38,828 nt of DNA from assembly GCA_023665425.1 (NCBI GenBank), contig JAMPDX010000012.1:1-38828 (forward strand). Direction: 5' to 3'. The DNA is from Muribaculaceae bacterium (GTDB lineage: Bacteria > Bacteroidota > Bacteroidia > Bacteroidales > Muribaculaceae). Position 1 is the first letter of the stretch. Each line of letters begins with the position of its first letter. This document shows, in pieces, positions 1 to 8,552 of this stretch. The notes beneath the pieces are model-generated. The model saw only the letters and a list, made by a program, of their open reading frames with translations. It did no database searches and was not told the origin of the DNA. A program made the translations under genes and the position numbers.

Positions 1-50
1 AGCTCAAAAATACACCGCCCTGACATTCACATTTTTTATTAAACAAGCTC
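1..50 (-). repeat. Partial copy of the MITE-like element (L end only)
   Basis: The first 50 bases match the L end of the full element at 6338-6387, including the terminal CAAGCTC. The next three bases are TTA (51-53), which fits the TNA flank seen at other copies. The rest of the copy lies outside the window. It sits just past the histidine kinase stop codon (63-65). Orientation is the same as copy B (6094-6387). Confidence 0.85.
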
Positions 51-62
51 TTAGACACACTA

Positions 63-1289
63 TTATACTTTGGGGAGGATGATGCGGAATGTGGTGCCTT
101 GACCGGGCTCGGAGCGGAGCACAAAGATACGCCCTTTGTGATACTCTTCAATGATGCGTTTCACGAGGGTAAGGCCAAGACCCCAACCGCGCTTTTTGGT
201 GGTGTAGCCGGGGTTGAACACGTTCTTAAAGTTCTTGCGAGCGATGCCTTTGCCGGTGTCGGTGACGTCGATATAACAACGGTCTTTTTCCACCCCGGTC
301 TTGATAGTCAAGGTACCTTTACCCTCCATGGCATCTACTGCATTCTTAGTGAGATTCTCCATAACCCATTCAAACAGGGGCCTGGATATATGCACTCCGC
401 AATCTTCAGGCGCAAGGTCCATCCGCACATCAATCTGTTTGGATATTCGGCTCCGCATATACTCCAGGCTGTGCTGCACGCTGTCGCCTAAATACTCCAA
501 TTCCAGCTCAGGGATAGAGCCAATCTTGGAGAAGCGGTCAGCTATAACGGATAAGCGTTTCACATCCTTGTTCATCTCGCGAACAACATCCGGGTCCACA
601 CCGCTGCTCTGCAGGAACTCCATCCAGGCCATGAGCGAGGATATGGGAGTTCCCAGCTGATGCGCCGTCTCTTTGGAGAGACCTACCCACACGCGATTTT
701 GTTCTGCACGTTTGGTGTAGAGTATTGTCAGGAAGACTATAACGGCGAGGAATACCATCACTCCAAGCTGGATATACGGATACCAGCTCAGACGTTTCAG
801 CATCTCTGAGTCTTCGTAATATATATACTGATAGTAGTTGTCAAATATTTTTATGGGGATAAAGTGATCATTGGTTTTGGCTACCTCGGAGATTTTCTTG
901 CCCTGTGTGGTCTTGTACAGCTGGCGTTGGAGATACTCCTTGTCCTTGTCGGAGAGGTCCACCATCATGACACGTTGGTCACCTGCATCAGGGAGTTTGA
1001 AGTTGCGATACTCCTGGATATTGCCTTCATCATCAGCCACAAGCACCGGGATGGAGTTATTTTGCTCTATAATGGTAAGCAGGAATTCGATATCAGTACC
1101 TTCAGCTTGGCGCACAAGACGCTCTGTGGCATCGGCCCATATCTTCATGCGGTCACGCTCCTGATTGGCCAAGCTCTTGACCAGATTGTTGGAGAGCAAC
1201 AGGAAAATGATTATTGCTGCCAGCGAGATAAGAAAGAAGGCTGCTTTGCCCAAACGTTTGCGGTCGTAAAAGGAGTATTTCAGAGCCAT
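63..1289 (-). CDS. Orphan membrane sensor histidine kinase
   Basis: This is a 408-residue membrane histidine kinase that should autophosphorylate on a conserved histidine and pass phosphate to an unlinked response regulator. A first membrane segment lies at about residues 14-34 and a second at about 172-190, enclosing a sensor region of roughly 135 residues with no recognised ligand domain. The H-box is KETAHQLGTPIS with His210. The N-box is ENLTKNAVDAM, the G1 box DTGKGI and the G2 box GWGLGLTL, giving a HisKA plus HATPase_c order. There is no response regulator or HAMP domain next to it. The ATG at 1289 lies 15 nt from the end of the repeat element at 1305-1639, so any promoter must lie inside or beyond that element. 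The stop is 12 nt from another element end. Family assignment is firm; the stimulus is unknown. Confidence 0.92.
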   Translation of the reverse strand: MALKYSFYDRKRLGKAAFFLISLAAIIIFLLLSNNLVKSLANQERDRMKIWADATERLVRQAEGTDIEFLLTIIEQNNSIPVLVADDEGNIQEYRNFKLPDAGDQRVMMVDLSDKDKEYLQRQLYKTTQGKKISEVAKTNDHFIPIKIFDNYYQYIYYEDSEMLKRLSWYPYIQLGVMVFLAVIVFLTILYTKRAEQNRVWVGLSKETAHQLGTPISSLMAWMEFLQSSGVDPDVVREMNKDVKRLSVIADRFSKIGSIPELELEYLGDSVQHSLEYMRSRISKQIDVRMDLAPEDCGVHISRPLFEWVMENLTKNAVDAMEGKGTLTIKTGVEKDRCYIDVTDTGKGIARKNFKNVFNPGYTTKKRGWGLGLTLVKRIIEEYHKGRIFVLRSEPGQGTTFRIILPKV

Positions 1290-1304
1290 AAGTGTCTACT
1301 CTTA

Positions 1305-1639
1305 GAGTGTGTCTAATAAAAAATGTTAACATCAGGGCGGTGGATTTTTGAGCTGATTTGGCTTATCTTGTAGGGAGCATAGCGGGCTATGTGACCGGAA
1401 AGATGAGTCAAAGCAGCCAAAAAGACACCGTACCCGAAATTAAAAATATGTAAATTAACAATCATAAACAGTATAGTTATATAGATAAATTAAAAAATAA
1501 ATTTGCACGGGTCTCACAGCTGCACCTCATCTTTGGGCCTTTGGTTCAGTCACATAGCCCGCTATGTTCCCTCACCTGCAGTCTCAAATATTAGGTACAT
1601 CTACGACCCTGATGTTAACATTTTTTATTAGAAACACTC
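1305..1639 (+). mobile_element. Full copy A of a non-autonomous MITE-like element (335 bp)
   Basis: The ends are imperfect inverted repeats, GAGTGTGTCTAATAAAAAAT on the left and GAGTGTTTCTAATAAAAAAT read inward from the right, both continuing into GTTAACATCAGGG. TTA lies outside each end (1302-1304 and 1640-1642). A wider 13-bp direct repeat, ACTCTTAGAGTGT (1298-1310 and 1636-1648), also spans the borders, so the exact boundary is ambiguous. Inside are two copies of the palindrome CATAGC-2nt-GCTATG (1378-1391 and 1553-1566) within a longer internal inverted repeat (about 1373-1396 and 1549-1571), and an AT-rich middle (1432-1500). There is no credible ORF. It is inverted relative to copy B. 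The right end overlaps the 3' end of the HAD phosphatase gene. Calling it a MITE is inference from structure. Confidence 0.8.
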
Positions 1640-2526
1640 TTAGAGTGTTTGAGAATAAATTCAGCCACAGAGTCATCGGCATTTGAGCCTATCACTGCGG
1701 TAGCCACATCTTTCAGGCGGTCTATGGCACCCTGTACAGCTATTCCCTCATCGGCCAATTCAAACAGCGGGATATCATTAACATTATCGCCAAAGGCCAC
1801 AATCCTGCCGGCGCCGGTATCTGATGCTATAGCCTCTACTGCAGCCGCCTTGCTTGTCTGTGGGCCAAACATCTCAAGCTCTCCCCATTCGGGCCCGAAG
1901 GCATCGTGATAGCACAGCGGATAACATGGTATCTGCGGATTATCTTTAATCTCTTGCCACAGTGCGTAAGCCTTATCCCAAGGCTGCACACTAAAGAGTA
2001 ATATAGTATTATCGAAGCTTTCCGGCAAGACAGATTCGCCGTTGGCGGGCACATGGAAGGTTTTGAAGGGGTTATGGCAACGCTCGGCTATGAAGGTCTT
2101 CTCAAATTGGTTGAGCTCTCCTATGTGATAGCAGTCAAGCTTCTGCTCCGGGCTGATGATATATATGAATGTGGACACATTATGACGTCGATAGATAGGT
2201 ATCATGCGCTTGACAGTGTCAGCATCAATACAACATATACGGCTATACCGGTGTGTTTGAAAGTCAAACAGGGCAGCTCCTGTCATCACCACACCGGGGA
2301 GCTGCATATTCACTCCCTTCATAATGTCTACCACGGTGCCGGGTGTGCGCGCGGTGGCTATGGTGAAGAGGGTACCGCGCGCTATGGCTGTATTGAGCAT
2401 CTCAGCACTCCGTGGTGTGATATGCGAATGAGGGTCAAGCAGTGTGCCATCCAAGTCAGAGACATACAGCACCTTTGACTTGAGCAGACTGTGACCAAAT
2501 GTTATGTCGGAAATATTGTTGGACAT
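1615..2526 (-). CDS. Cof-type HAD superfamily phosphatase, C-terminus supplied by a repeat element
   Basis: This 303-residue protein is a haloacid dehalogenase phosphatase of the Cof/YbiV type (cytosolic, Mg-dependent, probably a sugar-phosphate or nucleotide phosphatase). Motif I is VSDLDGTLLD near residue 22. A TIATAR segment follows as motif II. Motif IV is AFGDNVNDIPLF, near residues 245-256. The substrate cannot be told from the sequence. Its start lies 2 nt after the DUF4834 gene, which itself follows pssA by 3 nt, so the three genes are probably one transcript. The last seven residues (SVSNKKC) and the TAA stop at 1615-1617 are encoded inside the terminal repeat of element A (1305-1639), so the original C-terminus was probably replaced when the element inserted. 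The fold is complete before this point, so the protein is likely functional. Confidence 0.9.
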   Translation of the reverse strand: MSNNISDITFGHSLLKSKVLYVSDLDGTLLDPHSHITPRSAEMLNTAIARGTLFTIATARTPGTVVDIMKGVNMQLPGVVMTGAALFDFQTHRYSRICCIDADTVKRMIPIYRRHNVSTFIYIISPEQKLDCYHIGELNQFEKTFIAERCHNPFKTFHVPANGESVLPESFDNTILLFSVQPWDKAYALWQEIKDNPQIPCYPLCYHDAFGPEWGELEMFGPQTSKAAAVEAIASDTGAGRIVAFGDNVNDIPLFELADEGIAVQGAIDRLKDVATAVIGSNADDSVAEFILKHSKSVSNKKC

Positions 2527-2528
2527 TA

Positions 2529-2915
2529 TTACACAACTGTGTACATTGCATCAGTAATTTGCACCTCGTTTTGATAGGTGTGTACCACCGGCGACTTGTC
2601 TGTGTCTTGAAGCCACTTCTCTGTGCCGGTAACCTTAAGCACTTCGAAGGGGACTACTTCGCCATAATCGCGAGGTATAATCCTGCCACGGCTTCCAGTA
2701 TAAGGTCTGCGCGTGCGGGTGCGTCCCTGGCGGCTGCGGGTCTTGGTTTCCGCTCCGCGAGCCTCCTGACGCATTTGCTTGGGGTCTATGCCCATGCTGC
2801 GATAGATTTGGTCCTGCACATAGTTTGCCGTGCGGCGAGCGGCCCAGCGTCGTATATAAGGGCTCAATAACCACAGAAGCCATATAAGCAGTACTATGAC
2901 AATAGCAAATACCAT
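2529..2915 (-). CDS. DUF4834 family small membrane protein
   Basis: A 128-residue protein with one N-terminal membrane segment (about residues 2-19, rich in Val, Leu, Ile and Trp), then a strongly basic stretch and a polar tail. It matches my recollection of DUF4834, a Bacteroidetes-specific family of unknown function. The segment RTANYVQDQIYRSMGIDPKQ follows the membrane anchor, and an Arg/Lys-rich low-complexity linker spans about residues 50-80. It is packed between pssA (3 nt gap) and the HAD phosphatase (2 nt gap), so it is co-transcribed with phospholipid synthesis. A membrane-associated accessory role is possible but is only inferred from context. Confidence 0.8.
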   Translation of the reverse strand: MVFAIVIVLLIWLLWLLSPYIRRWAARRTANYVQDQIYRSMGIDPKQMRQEARGAETKTRSRQGRTRTRRPYTGSRGRIIPRDYGEVVPFEVLKVTGTEKWLQDTDKSPVVHTYQNEVQITDAMYTVV

Positions 2916-2918
2916 TTC

Positions 2919-3620
2919 TTATTCGGAGATACGTACAAACATTGAGCTTATGAATGAACTGAGTATATAATAGCCTATGGTGTAGAACAGGCCTACCCAG
3001 CCGAAAAAGCATATACAAACTATGGCTACCACTACCAGTGAGAAGGGGAGCAAGTTCTCGCGCAGGTTGAAGTTAGTGAGCTTGAACGAATACATGCGTA
3101 TGGGCGCCACCATCATCAGTGCACATACCATTACACACCCCATTGTGGCATAGAAATTAGCGCCTGTCTCTGAGGCAAGCATGGCTGAGAGGCCTATGGT
3201 AAACAGGGCTGCAGCAGGTATCGGCATACCTCGGAATGAGTGTGTCTGCGTGGTATCTATATTGAAGCGAGCCAATCGCAGTGCGCCACACATGGGTATG
3301 AGCAAACACAGCAAACGGCCCCACAACGGTGCTCCTGCTGCCAACAACAGATTGGAGAGTGTCATGACCGGTGCTACACCAAAACTCACTAAATCGGAGA
3401 GGGAATCAAGCTGCTTGCCCAAGAGTGAATATTCACCAAGCATACGAGCTGATAGTCCGTCCATAAAGTCGGCCACCGATGCCAATAATATGAAGCAGAA
3501 GGATAACAGATATGCCGGATGCCCGGCTATCATTTCCAGGGGATTGCACGCGCATATTATCGCCATGCATCCGCTCAGCAGGTTGATCAAGGTTATGGTA
3601 TTGGGTATATACTTCTTCAT
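2919..3620 (-). CDS. pssA: CDP-diacylglycerol--serine O-phosphatidyltransferase
   Basis: This 233-residue membrane enzyme should make phosphatidylserine from CDP-diacylglycerol and L-serine, the step before Psd. The CDP-alcohol phosphotransferase signature D-x2-DG-x2-AR-x8-G-x3-D-x3-D is complete, starting at DFMDGLSAR (about residue 51). Several hydrophobic segments follow, ending near residue 225. The enzyme belongs to the membrane-integrated type II class, not the E. coli type. It is followed at 3 nt by DUF4834. psd lies upstream on the same strand but a hairpin terminator (3681-3717) separates them, so pssA may need its own promoter or readthrough; the best candidate box just upstream, TTAATTTG, is off-consensus by one base. 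Confidence 0.95.
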   Translation of the reverse strand: MKKYIPNTITLINLLSGCMAIICACNPLEMIAGHPAYLLSFCFILLASVADFMDGLSARMLGEYSLLGKQLDSLSDLVSFGVAPVMTLSNLLLAAGAPLWGRLLCLLIPMCGALRLARFNIDTTQTHSFRGMPIPAAALFTIGLSAMLASETGANFYATMGCVMVCALMMVAPIRMYSFKLTNFNLRENLLPFSLVVVAIVCICFFGWVGLFYTIGYYILSSFISSMFVRISE

Positions 3621-3680
3621 CGTAAGTTCAAATTAAGAGATGCTCTCAAGGTGCACTCTTCACTTCAACGTGTTATTTAA

Positions 3681-3717
3681 TAAAAAAACTCCAAAAGGAT
3701 AAAAGTTCATTTGGAGT
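3681..3717 (-). terminator. Rho-independent terminator downstream of psd
   Basis: A perfect 8-bp stem, ACTCCAAA (3688-3695) with TTTGGAGT (3710-3717), is followed on the minus strand by a run of seven T. It begins 1 nt after the psd stop codon and lies between psd and pssA. Confidence 0.8.
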
Positions 3718-3718
3718 C

Positions 3719-4390
3719 TTATTTTTCTTTAGCCGGCAGATGCGCCAATGGTGTGAGGCCGCCGCGAGTCACTTGCCCGAGCTGCACAAGCACCTTGCTC
3801 TCCGGAGGCAGATAAATATCTACACGGGAGCCAAACTTTATAAACCCGAGATGGTCATCGATATTTGCCTCATCACCCTTGCGAGCGTATGTCACAATGC
3901 GGCGAGCCATAGCTCCGGCCACCTGGCGCACGGTAAGGCGGCTACCGTCGTTGGCTTCTATGCCGATAGTGCTTCTCTCGTTCTGCAAGCTGGCCTTGGG
4001 CAGATAGGCGCTCAAGAAGCGGCCTCGATGGTGTTTGACATACATCACCTTGCCATCCACCGGAAACCAGTTGGCATGAACATTGAGCGGACTCATGAAG
4101 ACGCTCACCTGGATAGCCTCCCCTTTGATGAATTCCGGCTCGTTGACACGCTCTATAACCACCACCTTGCCATCCACAGAGCTCACCACCATGTCGGTAC
4201 GCTCACCCTTATAGGTGCGCTTGGGGCAACGGAAGAAGTTGAACACAAAGCCATATACTATTATGGATATCGCGCTGAGTACCACACATATAACCTGCGG
4301 ACGCAGCACAAGCCAAGTCACGGCATTAAGCATGACCAGCATCGCAAATAGTATCAGCAATATATTAGTTCCTTCTCTATGAATCTTCAT
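3719..4390 (-). CDS. psd: Phosphatidylserine decarboxylase proenzyme
   Basis: Psd converts phosphatidylserine to phosphatidylethanolamine at the inner membrane and is made as a proenzyme that cleaves itself to form a pyruvoyl group. An N-terminal hydrophobic segment (about residues 10-50) anchors it. The self-cleavage site is FGS in FIKFGSRVDIYLP; Ser188 (counting from ATG 4390) would become the pyruvoyl group. The length of 223 residues fits the short, archaetidylserine-decarboxylase-like family of Bacteroidetes. A GTG at 4408 would add six residues, but the ATG at 4390 starts the familiar KIHREGT segment, so I chose it. A good promoter (4445-4476) lies about 50 nt upstream. The gene is paired with pssA downstream. 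Confidence 0.93.
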   Translation of the reverse strand: MKIHREGTNILLILFAMLVMLNAVTWLVLRPQVICVVLSAISIIVYGFVFNFFRCPKRTYKGERTDMVVSSVDGKVVVIERVNEPEFIKGEAIQVSVFMSPLNVHANWFPVDGKVMYVKHHRGRFLSAYLPKASLQNERSTIGIEANDGSRLTVRQVAGAMARRIVTYARKGDEANIDDHLGFIKFGSRVDIYLPPESKVLVQLGQVTRGGLTPLAHLPAKEK

Positions 4391-4444
4391 ATTATGGCTA
4401 CAGTGCACTTGGTGAAGGAGAGTCAGTTCGCACTATTTATTGCG

Positions 4445-4476
4445 CAAATTTACGAAAATTCAAGCAACCACGCAAA
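4445..4476 (-). promoter_or_regulatory. psd promoter, Bacteroidetes type
   Basis: On the minus strand TTTG (4476-4473) is followed after 20 bp by TAAATTTG (4452-4445), matching the TTTG/TAnnTTTG consensus of the Bacteroidetes primary sigma factor. Predicted start near 4440, giving a leader of about 50 nt. Confidence 0.7.
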
Positions 4477-4567
4477 TTTATGTATCATTTTCGACCAAAA
4501 AACATTTTTAATCCTCAAGTTTTAGCAACATTTCCCCTCTCATGAGATGAAACTGATTATTTTTTCG

Positions 4568-4575
4568 TAATTTTG
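4568..4575 (+). promoter_or_regulatory. -7 element of the pseudouridine synthase promoter
   Basis: TAATTTTG fits TAnnTTTG. No clear TTTG is present 19-21 bp upstream. Transcription would start near 4580, which coincides with a GTG codon at 4580-4582; the first ATG is at 4601. Confidence 0.55.
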
Positions 4576-4600
4576 CACTGTGAAATCAGAGACATTCACT

Positions 4601-5575
4601 ATGGAAAGGAATAACCGAAACAACAATAGATATATACCGGACACTGACCGAGTGATTACCCGGTCTAACCGAGGCTCTGAGGATGTGCAGCTGCTCGAAT
4701 TCATGACCACGGCTCTGCCAGACACTCCCCGCACACGCCTTAAGTCGATGCTCAAATACGGACATATCCGCATGGCCGGGGTGGACAAGCCTCGCCATGA
4801 CACTCCGGTACCTCCGGGGGCCGAGGTGCAGATTAACCTCGCACGCCCGTTCATCACTTTCTCTCATCCGCGTATGCAGCTCGTTTATGAGGATGATGAT
4901 GTCATTGTCATCAACAAGGGTTATGGGCTACTCTCTATGGGCACTCCCTCAGCCAAACGGGATGTCACGGCATATAGTGTACTGAAGGAATATGTTAAGC
5001 GCGTCAACCCCCTCAACAAGATTTTCATAGTACACCGTCTGGACCGCGACACCTCGGGCCTGATGATGTTTGCCAAGACTCAAGAGGCCAAAGAGGCGAT
5101 GCAGCACAACTGGAACAATATGGTGCTCGAGCGCAATTATGTAGCTGTTGTAGAAGGCATTATGGAAGAAGACAGCGGTGTAGTGCGCTCATATCTCGAC
5201 CAGACACGCGAATATGAAGTTTACTCAACTAAAGAGCCCGGTAAGGGGCAATTGGCAGTGACAAGATACAAGGTGTTGGCGCGCGGAGGTGGCTACTCTC
5301 TGGTGGAATTTTCGCTTGACACGGGGCGTAAAAACCAGATACGTGTCCATGCCCATGACCTGGGTCACCCCATCGTCGGTGATCGCAAATATGGAGCCAT
5401 AGCCAGCCCCATACACCGCTTGGCACTCCATGCCCGCACACTGAGATTTGTGCACCCTCGCACACGCAAAGATATGCGCTTCGAGCTCCCGGTGCCGTCT
5501 CGTTTCAATGCACTCATCAAAAAGGGTAATCCCTCATCTTCAACCGAACAAAATCCATTACTAAACAAGTTCTAA
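4601..5575 (+). CDS. RluA-family RNA pseudouridine synthase with S4 domain
   Basis: This cytosolic enzyme isomerises uridine in rRNA or tRNA to pseudouridine. An S4 RNA-binding region (about residues 28-85, with LKSMLKYGHIRMAG) precedes the catalytic domain. The RluA active-site motif is VHRLDRDTSGLMMFAKT, with catalytic Asp148 counted from ATG 4601. GRKNQIRVHAHDLGHPIVGD is the second conserved block. Target base is not predictable (RluC- or RluD-like). The frame also opens with GTG at 4580, exactly 4 nt after a TAATTTTG box, so a leaderless GTG start adding seven residues is possible; I prefer the ATG. purE follows after 11 nt. The last 18 nt, ending in the stop, resemble the terminal repeat of the element family (16 of 18 matches). 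Confidence 0.9.
   Translation: MERNNRNNNRYIPDTDRVITRSNRGSEDVQLLEFMTTALPDTPRTRLKSMLKYGHIRMAGVDKPRHDTPVPPGAEVQINLARPFITFSHPRMQLVYEDDDVIVINKGYGLLSMGTPSAKRDVTAYSVLKEYVKRVNPLNKIFIVHRLDRDTSGLMMFAKTQEAKEAMQHNWNNMVLERNYVAVVEGIMEEDSGVVRSYLDQTREYEVYSTKEPGKGQLAVTRYKVLARGGGYSLVEFSLDTGRKNQIRVHAHDLGHPIVGDRKYGAIASPIHRLALHARTLRFVHPRTRKDMRFELPVPSRFNALIKKGNPSSSTEQNPLLNKF
5558..5575 (-). repeat. Element-end-like sequence forming the 3' end of the RluA-type gene
   Basis: TTACTAAACAAGTTCTAA differs at two positions from the L-end border of copy B, TTATTAAACAAGCTCTAA (6373-6390). The final TAA is both the stop codon and the equivalent of the TNA flank. It may be a remnant end; chance similarity is not excluded. 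Confidence 0.4.
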
Positions 5576-5586
5576 GCTCTAATTAT

Positions 5587-6093
5587 ATGAAACCACTTGT
5601 AAGTGTAATTATGGGTAGCACCTCTGACCTACCCGTCATGGAGAAGGCTTGCGCCTTCCTGGACCAAATGTCTATACCTTTTGAGGTCAACGCTCTCTCA
5701 GCCCACCGTACCCCGGCAGAGGTGGATACCTTTGCTCGCGAAGCTGAAGGGCGCGGCATCAGAGTCATAATAGCAGCCGCAGGCATGGCAGCTCACTTGG
5801 GAGGTGTTATCGCTGCCCTCACCACCTTGCCCGTGATCGGTGTGCCTATCCGTTCATCTTTCGATGGCCTCGACTCTCTGCTCTCAATTGTGCAGATGCC
5901 CCCCGGCATCCCGGTGGCCACTGTAGGCGTGAACGGCGCTCAGAATGCCGCTATATTGGCTGCTGAAATCCTCGCCCTCAACGACCCCGACCTCCGTAAC
6001 AGACTCGCTGAATGGAAGAGCTCACTGGCTCAGAAGATTGTAAAGGCTAACGAGGAGCTCCATAAGCTCGACTACAAGTTTAAAACAAACTAA
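5587..6093 (+). CDS. purE: N5-carboxyaminoimidazole ribonucleotide mutase
   Basis: PurE moves the carboxyl group of N5-CAIR to carbon 4 to give CAIR in de novo purine synthesis. The 168-residue length is typical of the class I octameric mutase. The N-terminal MGSTSDLPVM phosphate-binding motif, the SAHRTP motif and the GMAAHLGG loop with its catalytic histidine are all present, followed by VGVNGAQNAAILAAEIL. It starts 11 nt after the pseudouridine synthase gene and is probably co-transcribed with it. No purK is in the window. Its TAA stop (6091-6093) is also the left TNA flank of element B, which separates it from ispG. Confidence 0.97.
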   Translation: MKPLVSVIMGSTSDLPVMEKACAFLDQMSIPFEVNALSAHRTPAEVDTFAREAEGRGIRVIIAAAGMAAHLGGVIAALTTLPVIGVPIRSSFDGLDSLLSIVQMPPGIPVATVGVNGAQNAAILAAEILALNDPDLRNRLAEWKSSLAQKIVKANEELHKLDYKFKTN

Positions 6094-6387
6094 GAGCTTG
6101 TTTAATAAAAAATGTAAACGTCAGGGTCGCAGATGTACCTCATCTATGAGCCCAAGGCTCGAAGATGAGGCGCAGCTGCGAGACATAACAGTAATTTTTG
6201 GAAACAAGGCTCTCAATGAACTAAAAAGATAATTTATAAATTATGTAAGAATGTTAAATCACGGTGTCTTTTTGGCTACTTTGACTCGTCTTTCCGGTCA
6301 CAATGCTCGCATTGCTCCCTGCAAGACAAGCCAAATTAGCTCAAAAATACACCGCCCTGACATTCACATTTTTTATTAAACAAGCTC
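6094..6387 (+). mobile_element. Full copy B of the MITE-like element (294 bp)
   Basis: Both ends begin GAGCTTGTTTAATAAAAAAT when read inward, and continue to CAGGG. Both sides are flanked by TAA (6091-6093, 6388-6390), consistent with a 3-bp target duplication. The R half holds nested stems: CGCAG (6128-6132)/CTGCG (6176-6180), CCTCATCT (6138-6145)/AGATGAGG (6163-6170) and GAGCC (6148-6152)/GGCTC (6156-6160). The L half holds CAATGC (6301-6306)/GCATTG (6309-6314). No ORF of note. It fills the whole purE-ispG gap: purE stops at its left edge and ispG starts 3 nt past its right edge. Confidence 0.85.
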
Positions 6388-6390
6388 TAA

Positions 6391-7995
<1,605 letters not shown>

Positions 7996-8008
7996 AAAGA
8001 TCATAAAA

Positions 8009-8047
8009 AACTCCGAGAATGCCCACGCACTCTCGGAGTTGTTTTTT
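8009..8047. terminator. Bidirectional terminator between ispG and the PepSY-like gene
   Basis: A 10-bp perfect stem, AACTCCGAGA (8009-8018) with TCTCGGAGTT (8031-8040), is followed by GTTTTTTG on the plus strand and preceded by an A-run (T-run on the minus strand). It serves the two convergent genes. Confidence 0.85.
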
Positions 8048-8062
8048 GTTCCGTTCAGCTGT

Positions 8063-8503
8063 TTAATCATCATATCTGACAAAGGAGCCGGAGGTGCTGA
8101 ACTTGGCCTCAACACCATTGCTCAACTCTATGGTATAGCCTCCGCGCCCTTTCTCTATACCCACAATCTTGGTGCCTTTCTGGTTTTGCTTCACCCAATT
8201 GCGGATATTCTGCGGCACCATGCTGTCGGGCACATTGCTCTTCATCGAGCTCTCAATATCAGTCCAGTTGCCGGCGCGGTCAAAGGTCACTTCGGTGCCA
8301 TCTGTCAATATCACTTCGTACTCACTGACACGACCCCAGTCCTTATCAACTTTGATAACGCTTACATTTCCCTTGAAATTGTTTTTCAAGACAGTGCGAG
8401 CTGCAGTAGGCAGTACATTTTCATCGTGAGTGTAATTGTCGCGGGCAGAGGCGATAAACACTACACTCACCATTAGCATAAGAGTTAATAAAATCTTTTT
8501 CAT
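8063..8503 (-). CDS. Secreted PepSY-like (DUF2874) protein
   Basis: A 146-residue protein with a clear signal peptide (MKKILLTLMLMVSVVFIASA, cut near residue 21). The mature part has two PepSY-like repeats: a beta-alpha-beta pattern in about residues 30-85 (EYEVILTDGTEVTFDRAGNW) and another in about 95-146 (GGYTIELSNGVEAKFSTSGSF). This matches the DUF2874/PepSY_like family common in Bacteroides, thought to be periplasmic and of unknown function. The frame is open farther upstream, but ATG 8503 gives the signal peptide, so longer starts were rejected. It lies 49 nt downstream of the ClC gene on the same strand and may share its transcript. Confidence 0.85.
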   Translation of the reverse strand: MKKILLTLMLMVSVVFIASARDNYTHDENVLPTAARTVLKNNFKGNVSVIKVDKDWGRVSEYEVILTDGTEVTFDRAGNWTDIESSMKSNVPDSMVPQNIRNWVKQNQKGTKIVGIEKGRGGYTIELSNGVEAKFSTSGSFVRYDD

Positions 8504-8552
8504 AATTAGACTATATGTAGTTTTGTGTTTGACTTTATTTTTGACAAAAGGT

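Noticed and set aside
1498..1505. TAAATTTG inside copy A, as a promoter for a small RNA covering the R arm.
   Set aside because: No TTTG at 19-21 bp upstream, and copy B has no equivalent box at the same place.
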